Source: Chara braunii
Taxonomy: Eukaryota > Streptophyta > Charophyceae > Charales > Characeae
Direction: 5' to 3'
DNA length: 21,155 nucleotides
NCBI GenBank assembly: GCA_003427395.1
Contig: BFEA01000592.1
Coordinates: 93,856 to 115,010 of the forward strand
Shown: positions 16,842 through 21,155 of the stretch, one piece after another
Position numbering within the stretch: the first letter of the stretch is position 1
Layout: every line of letters begins with the position of its first letter
The notes under the pieces: generated by a model
Told to the model about the DNA's origin: nothing
What the model saw: only the letters and a program-made list of their open reading frames with translations
Databases searched by the model: none
Position numbers and translations under genes: made by a program

Positions 16842-17116
16842 CCCACCCTTGCTACCTGCCTTGTCCCACCCTTGCCTTTGGGTTGGACTAAGGAACCACC
16901 TCGTTTCCCCTTTTGTGGGGATGTTGGCTGCAACTCGCTCCCTTGATCCATAATGTAGTCTTCCGCGACCGGGCCCAATTTCTTCTGGGTTTCGCTCTGC
17001 ATGGTCCCCGGGGAGGCCGGGGAGGGCCCTTGCGGCTGGAGGTGGGATTCTATTGTTTTAGGAGGTGTCCGGGTTGGGGGGGGGTTGGAGTCTAAATCGG
17101 GGTCCCATGGCTTCTC
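16842..17116 (-). other. LINE linker, Pro/Gly/Lys-rich
   Basis: The zinc-knuckle frame reads on past TAG 17117-17119 as a low-complexity region rich in Pro, Gln, Gly and Lys, without further stop until about 16850. There a small imperfect tandem repeat (AAGGGTGGGA...CAAGGC on the minus strand) coincides with a change of frame into the next open segment. Confidence 0.5.
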
Positions 17117-17119
17117 CTA

Positions 17120-17633
17120 TACCCACCCAATGACTTTTCCATCCTTGTCTACTTGATTGGCGAAGACCCACCCCTCATGCCCCGGGTCTACGGTACGCCA
17201 ATGTGTATTCCTGAAGGGATTTTGAGTAAGGCACCCTGTGACTCTTACTTGGTTAATTGGGTGGTGAGGGCACACTGGGTCCGTATATAGGTGATCGTAA
17301 GCTTGACATTTGAATTTTGAAACACCACGGCCGTAATTTGTGAGTCGTGCGTATCTTATACTCCTTTTCCCCAACACGAAAAGGGATGATGTCATCGATA
17401 CAGAACGGTTGTCCCTCTAAGAGATCGATTGCCAAGTAATCATCTCTACTGGCTACGTGCGGGTGGAGGGGGTCAATAAAGTCAATCCTATCAAACTTTT
17501 CTCCAAAATCTGAGACAAACGCCGCCTGTATTTCAATGGGGATGTGGCGAAACTCGACCCAAAAATTCTCTGCCATCATCCTTTCTCTTTTTTCTTCCGG
17601 GCGCTGTTCTTTCGGAGGAGCCCATGGGTAGAT
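17120..17633 (-). pseudogene. LINE ORF1, C-terminal part with zinc knuckle
   Basis: From 17633 the frame gives FWVEFRHIPIEIQAAF, then DYLAIDLLEGQPF and EYKIRTTHKLRPWCFK, the usual end of the DUF4283 region before a zinc knuckle. The knuckle itself, FKCQAYDHLYTDPVC, is in another frame. At 17309-17322 a seven-base near-duplication (TTTGAATTTTGAA on the plus strand) separates the first Cys from the second. Without it the motif would be C-X2-C-X4-H-X6-C. The second frame then runs through HPINQVRVTGC and WRTVDPGHEGW to TAG at 17117-17119. Confidence 0.75.
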
Positions 17634-17636
17634 TCA

Positions 17637-18227
17637 CACTTCAGACCTGTCGCATCGAATCGATCGCCATCTGTCCATGGCCTGTTTGTCTGCTTCGTGC
17701 CTGCAGATAACAGTGACGGTGGACGTCGAGATGGGCTGTAGCAGGAAGAGATCATGTGCCTCTTCCATATTTCCTTTGAGAGAGGCCAGCCTCTTCCGGA
17801 TCCAGCCCAGTTTATCATTTGTAGACTTGAAGGCAGCGTTATCATGGAAAACCCAGTTGCAAGCGTGTTTGGAGTACAGGTCATTTCTATCTCTGACCTT
17901 GTCAGCTGACAGGGATTTGACTACAGCGGACTTCCCCTTTGAGTTGATCACCTTAGGCTCCAACGGGGTCAGGAGTCTGGTCATGAAGAAAGCTTTCGCG
18001 GACGGGAGGCTCTCCAGGGGGATCTTCCACTCCCGCTCTTCCCCTCCCTCAACTTTCCTCAGCACTGTGATCGTCAGGCCCGTATGCGGTTTATAAAGGA
18101 GGGCAGCCCAGGAAGTAGTGGGTGTGATGTGATTAGCGTGGAGAGGGGAGGACTGTGAGTCATCAGACCCCTTGGGCCGTGGTGTGGCGGGGGGGGTCGG
18201 GTTCCCCCCGCAAGTTTCTTCTGAGCC
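17637..18227 (-). pseudogene. LINE ORF1, N-terminal and DUF4283-like part
   Basis: The frame is open from 18227 down to TGA at 17634-17636. It has a Pro-rich start, then WAALLYKPHTG, VINSKGKSAVVKS, HACNWVFHDNAAFKS, a helical KLGWIRKRLASLK and STSTVTVICRHEADKQAM. The last matches the strand-loop-helix of the RRM-like DUF4283 fold used by plant LINE ORF1 proteins to bind RNA. After the TGA the same frame continues as IYPWAPPKEQ and then the FWVEF strand, so the stop is a point mutation within the domain. No ATG occurs before FFMTRLL, so the true start is missing or was non-ATG. Confidence 0.7.
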
Positions 18228-18820
18228 TCAGGCCAATTGATTACTACCGACAAGGTTTTTCTCCGCGTGTTGCCGCATGGCGCCTCTATACAACAGCATA
18301 AAGTTCACTCTTTTGTGTACTCTTTGGAGCTTGTGACTAGATTTAGAGTTTCTGCTGGATGCCATCCCCATCGACCGGAGTCGACCCCCTTTTTTTGCCA
18401 CTATCTCACCTTATCGAGGTGTACAGATCGTGTTACAACAACAAATGGTGAATCCTACCACGTGTATTGGGTGGGAGAGATGGTGGGTGTGATGCATGCA
18501 AGACGTGCTACCCCTGCGATGCGGAAGAGAAATTGACGAGCTATCGTCTTACAAGCTCGTGCCAGTCACTGTCAGATAGCCCCCCAACTGAAGAAACTCC
18601 TCCCTATTGATCCTTCTGTTGTCCTCTCCTTTTTAGTCGATGAAAAAAAGGAACCCCCCCATAGCCCTCTTATGATCTAAAAAAAAACGCAATTGGTGAT
18701 CCTACTACATGCCGAGTGAAAGGGATGGTGACCGGATAAACACCCCAACCACTGGAACTCTAACCAGAGCAAGATAGCAATGAGGTTATCATGCAATCAA
18801 TCATTAGATCTCCAGCCCAA
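18228..18820. repeat. No supported gene; weak direct repeat
   Basis: AATGGTGAATCCTACCACGTG at about 18443 resembles AATTGGTGATCCTACTACATG at about 18692, and both are followed by GGGA..GATGGTG. The rest is unremarkable apart from short A runs. No gene is evident. Confidence 0.45.
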
Positions 18821-19390
18821 ACAAAATAGCGAAGGTAAAGGTAAGTTGGGGGCATACACAGGGTAAGCGGGTGAGTCGAGGAAGTTAAGAAGCTCGAACA
18901 ACGAGGGTAAGCGGGACTGGGGGAGAGGGGGGCACGAGGTTCTTTGGAGGAGAGTGAGGAGGAGTGTCGGTAGCAGGAGGGAGGTGCCTAATACTTAGAA
19001 AAGGAAGGGAGATCGAGGGGGTGGTAGGAGTCAAGAGAAGGACGGGGGAATGAGTAATGAAAACTCAAGGAGGGAGGCGGGGGGAGGGGTTAACTAACGC
19101 GGATCGGGCAGATCAGGGGGGAACCCAGGGGTGAGAGATTGAGGAGGGCGGATCGGGGGCGAAAGTCTTTGGAGGTCAGAAGGGGGGGGGCTTCGGTAGC
19201 GGGAAGAAGGCAGCGAGGACCGGGGAGGGGTTTGTAGGGGAGAGAAATACTACCTAATACTACACGAAGAAGGTAAATCAAGGGGGTGGTAGGAGTCAAG
19301 AAAAGGATGGGGGGATGGAATACGAAGAGGTGGGGAATGGTTGAGAGGGGTTAACTGACGCGGAAGGGTGAGGGAGCGAGGAGGGCGGAT

Positions 19391-19442
<52 letters not shown>

Positions 19443-19930
19443 GGGCATAGGAGTGTGAAAGCGGGGGGAGGCAAGGGACATTGATGGCGGGAAGGGGGCG
19501 ATGTGGACAGGCACAAGCGGAGCGTCGATAGCAGGAGGGGGAATCGAGAGTGACACAGGAAGGGAACAGGGGTATGGCCGCGGAAGGGGGCAAGTGCTTC
19601 GGTGATGACCGTGGGGAGGCGTGATGGCGAGAAGAGTGTCCGTCAGTAGCAGAAGGGAGGCATCGAGGAGAGGGGGGGAATCGGGAGGATCGGGAATAGG
19701 AAGCAGGGGTATGATCGCGGACAAAGGCAAGGGTATCGGTGGTAGTGATGGCGGGAGCATTGGAGTTAACGGCCCGAGCAGGGAGGTAGAGGCCACAGGA
19801 GGTAGGGATCGGGGAGGTCGAGGGAAAGAGGTCATGATGACGAGAAGAGGGTCAGATCGGAAGGGAGATGAGTTCAAGCAGAAAAAGAGAGTCAGAGGGC
19901 GAAAGAAAGGGGCTGGGTAGACGAGAAACA
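18820..19930 (+). repeat. Polypurine region with 265-bp tandem pair
   Basis: The plus strand is very rich in G and A for about 1.1 kb. Two related units can be seen. CCTAATACT, then GGGGGTGGTAGGAGTCAAGA, then GGGGTTAACTRACGCGGA recur with offsets of about 261-265 bases (for example 19017 and 19282). Proline/serine-rich frames on the minus strand are a by-product of this composition. Such DNA can form triplex or G-quadruplex structures. Confidence 0.8.
19392..19441 (+). repeat. G50 homopolymer
   Basis: Fifty G in a row as written. The true length is uncertain, since such runs are hard to sequence and could mark an assembly join. It lies at the end of the second 265-bp unit, where the first unit has only CGGGGGCG. 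Confidence 0.9.
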
Positions 19931-21104
19931 AAGGATAGAAAGGGCGAATACAACTTACATGTGATCGCAGCTGTGTGCCTCTATGGAAGACAGTCTGACG
20001 TGTGCCAACTCTCCCACCACGCCAGCTGTCTAGCGTGGGGCCCCCCGGAGAGACAAGTGATGTCAGACTGTGATTGCTGTCCCACTTTGCGCAGCCAGCT
20101 AAGGCTGTGTCGGTACCCACTTCCACTCTTGTGAGAGGTGCTTCAGCTAGTCGTGACTTGAAAGTCTTTTCAACAAATTCTCACCATAGCATGGAACCTC
20201 CATCCAGGCAAGAATACATGGTCCTCTTGTTTCAGACGCGGCGTCCCCAGCATAGAAGCACTTCCGGAGGGACCTTTCTTCTGTCACCGTCCTCCACTGC
20301 CTCTGTCCGTAGCGCCGTCGAAGACTTCCCCCACGCCTGTCCCGTTGCCCCAACCCGCCTCCCAGACTATGGCTCCCTCACACCCTGACCAGCATCGACG
20401 ACAAAATGCCCCGCGATGGCCTGCCTGGACGTCTGTTTGCGCAGCACAGGGCGCAAGCCTGTTGCGGCAGGAGCGCTAAGCGGTGCCAGAACTCAACCCC
20501 GGTCGATCTCTATCAGCCCTCACCATCTACAGAAAAGTTGTGGTAACTACGTTTATGCCCTTCGCGGACGTGCTGCCACGACACACCCAAATGAAAGCAA
20601 GGCAAAATATTTAGGCGGCCGCGACGATGTCGGAAACTGGTGGGATCTGAAAACTACACTGTAACTGGGCTGTAGTGTAGTGGTGGGATTAGACCCTTAT
20701 CACTTTCAGGATTTTGGGGTATTCGGACAAGGTCTGTCACTGTGGCCCACTCCTGAACCTGGTTGGCAATGCCTCATTCATCTGTGGGCCCGCACAATTT
20801 TCGTGAGGGAAAGCCGGGCCCAATTCCCGGCTTGTAATATGAAATTTGAGAAATAGAAAAACAGCCCCTCTATCACCATGGTTATGGCATTATCTGCACC
20901 TGCACTTATGAGCACCCACGTGCCTGCACAGAGGACAAAATTAAATTTCTTTTTGAGAAAACTACGGTGCAGTCAAGGTTACAGTTTGCGATTGCATTTG
21001 GAACTGCGTTTTGGGAGTTAGACAGGGCCCAAGTTTCAACTGCAGTCGAAACTGGGGTTGGCCTTTTCTAGCAGTTCAGTCAGGCACATGGCTGTTTTCT
21101 TTCG
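19931..21104. other. No supported gene
   Basis: Short frames exist on both strands, but none has a motif or length that stands out. I looked for LTR, tRNA-derived SINE boxes and zinc motifs and saw none. Confidence 0.4.
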
Positions 21105-21153
21105 TTTTTTTTTTACCGGTCGTGCGCCACGGCTGAAAAAAAAAAAAAAAAAA
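21105..21153. repeat. T10 and A18 tracts around a 21-base core
   Basis: T10 at 21105-21114, a GC-rich 21-base core containing ACCGGT, then A18 at 21136-21153. The A18 could be the tail of a plus-strand retroelement insertion or simply lie at a contig end. No body of such an element is recognisable to its left. Confidence 0.5.
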
Positions 21154-21155
21154 CA

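Larger units (their letters stand above)
13464..18227 (-). mobile_element. LINE (non-LTR retrotransposon) remnant, 3' part missing
   Basis: Reading leftwards on the minus strand, the order is ORF1 with a DUF4283-like region, a zinc knuckle, a linker with two copies of a helical domain, an APE-type endonuclease, and the N-terminal part of reverse transcriptase. This is the layout of plant L1-type LINEs. It is dead: stops at 17634-17636 (TGA), 16245-16247 (TAA), 14901-14903 (TGA) and 14091-14093 (TAG), and frame changes near 17310, 16850, 15500, 15220 and 14780. Similarity to reverse transcriptase ends abruptly at about 13464, before the palm motif with the catalytic Asp pair, so the 3' half and poly-A tail are gone. 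The 5' edge near 18227 is set only by the end of the open frame. Confidence 0.88.

Noticed and set aside
8296-17636. Reassigned stop codons (TGA or TAG read as amino acids)
   Set aside because: Both broken genes also carry frameshifts and use several stop types, so ordinary decay is the simpler reading.
17677-18096. 139-codon plus-strand frame
   Set aside because: It is antisense to the better supported LINE ORF1 frame.
19296-20126. 276-codon Pro/Ser/Leu-rich minus-strand frame
   Set aside because: It is the complement of the polypurine region, including polyproline from G50. The composition explains the lack of stops.
20660-21153. SINE with A tail
   Set aside because: I could not find convincing A-box and B-box promoter sequences in the region before the A18.

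Overview
The window looks like repeat-rich nuclear DNA of a eukaryote, most likely of the plant/green-algal lineage. A streptophyte alga such as Chara is my best guess, by inference only. The grounds are a decayed non-LTR (LINE) element with a plant-style DUF4283-like ORF1, a broken gene of the eukaryote-only DUF7869 family, candidate spliceosomal splice sites, several diverged tandem arrays and homopolymer tracts (A17, G50, A18). I see no bacterial-style operon, rRNA, tRNA or CRISPR. No gene here looks both intact and of known function.

Layout: 0.4-1.4 kb holds diverged direct repeats, a 22-bp tandem array and a long inverted repeat. 2.25-3.6 kb is a decayed tandem family with units of about 300 bp and smaller. 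4.1-5.07 kb holds one long orphan reading frame (plus strand). 5.1-7.6 kb is a mosaic of tandem repeats, including about four copies of an exact 276-bp period and two copies of a 151-bp period. 7.8-10.8 kb is a multiply broken DUF7869 gene (plus strand), whose last two frame changes fall in poly-A tracts. 11.0-12.14 kb holds an orphan exon-like frame and a diverged partial duplicate of it. 12.5-13.4 kb is AT-rich with a small direct/inverted repeat. 13.46-18.23 kb is a LINE on the minus strand: ORF1, zinc knuckle, a previously unfamiliar duplicated helical domain, endonuclease and the N-terminal part of reverse transcriptase. Its 3' part is missing. 18.8-19.9 kb is a polypurine region containing G50. 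The rest, up to a terminal A18, shows nothing I can name.

The strongest unexplained signal is a short inverted repeat, TTCGGAT-NN-ATCCGAA. Ten copies have an exact 12-base core, and several degraded copies are also present. All lie between about 2.0 and 13.2 kb; none was seen in the LINE or to its right. They occur in otherwise unrelated contexts: inside tandem repeats, next to the orphan genes, and inside the DUF7869 coding sequence. One speculative reading is that 2-13 kb is one large decayed mobile unit, or family of units, carrying the DUF7869 protein, orphan genes and repeated binding sites. The sequence alone does not prove this.
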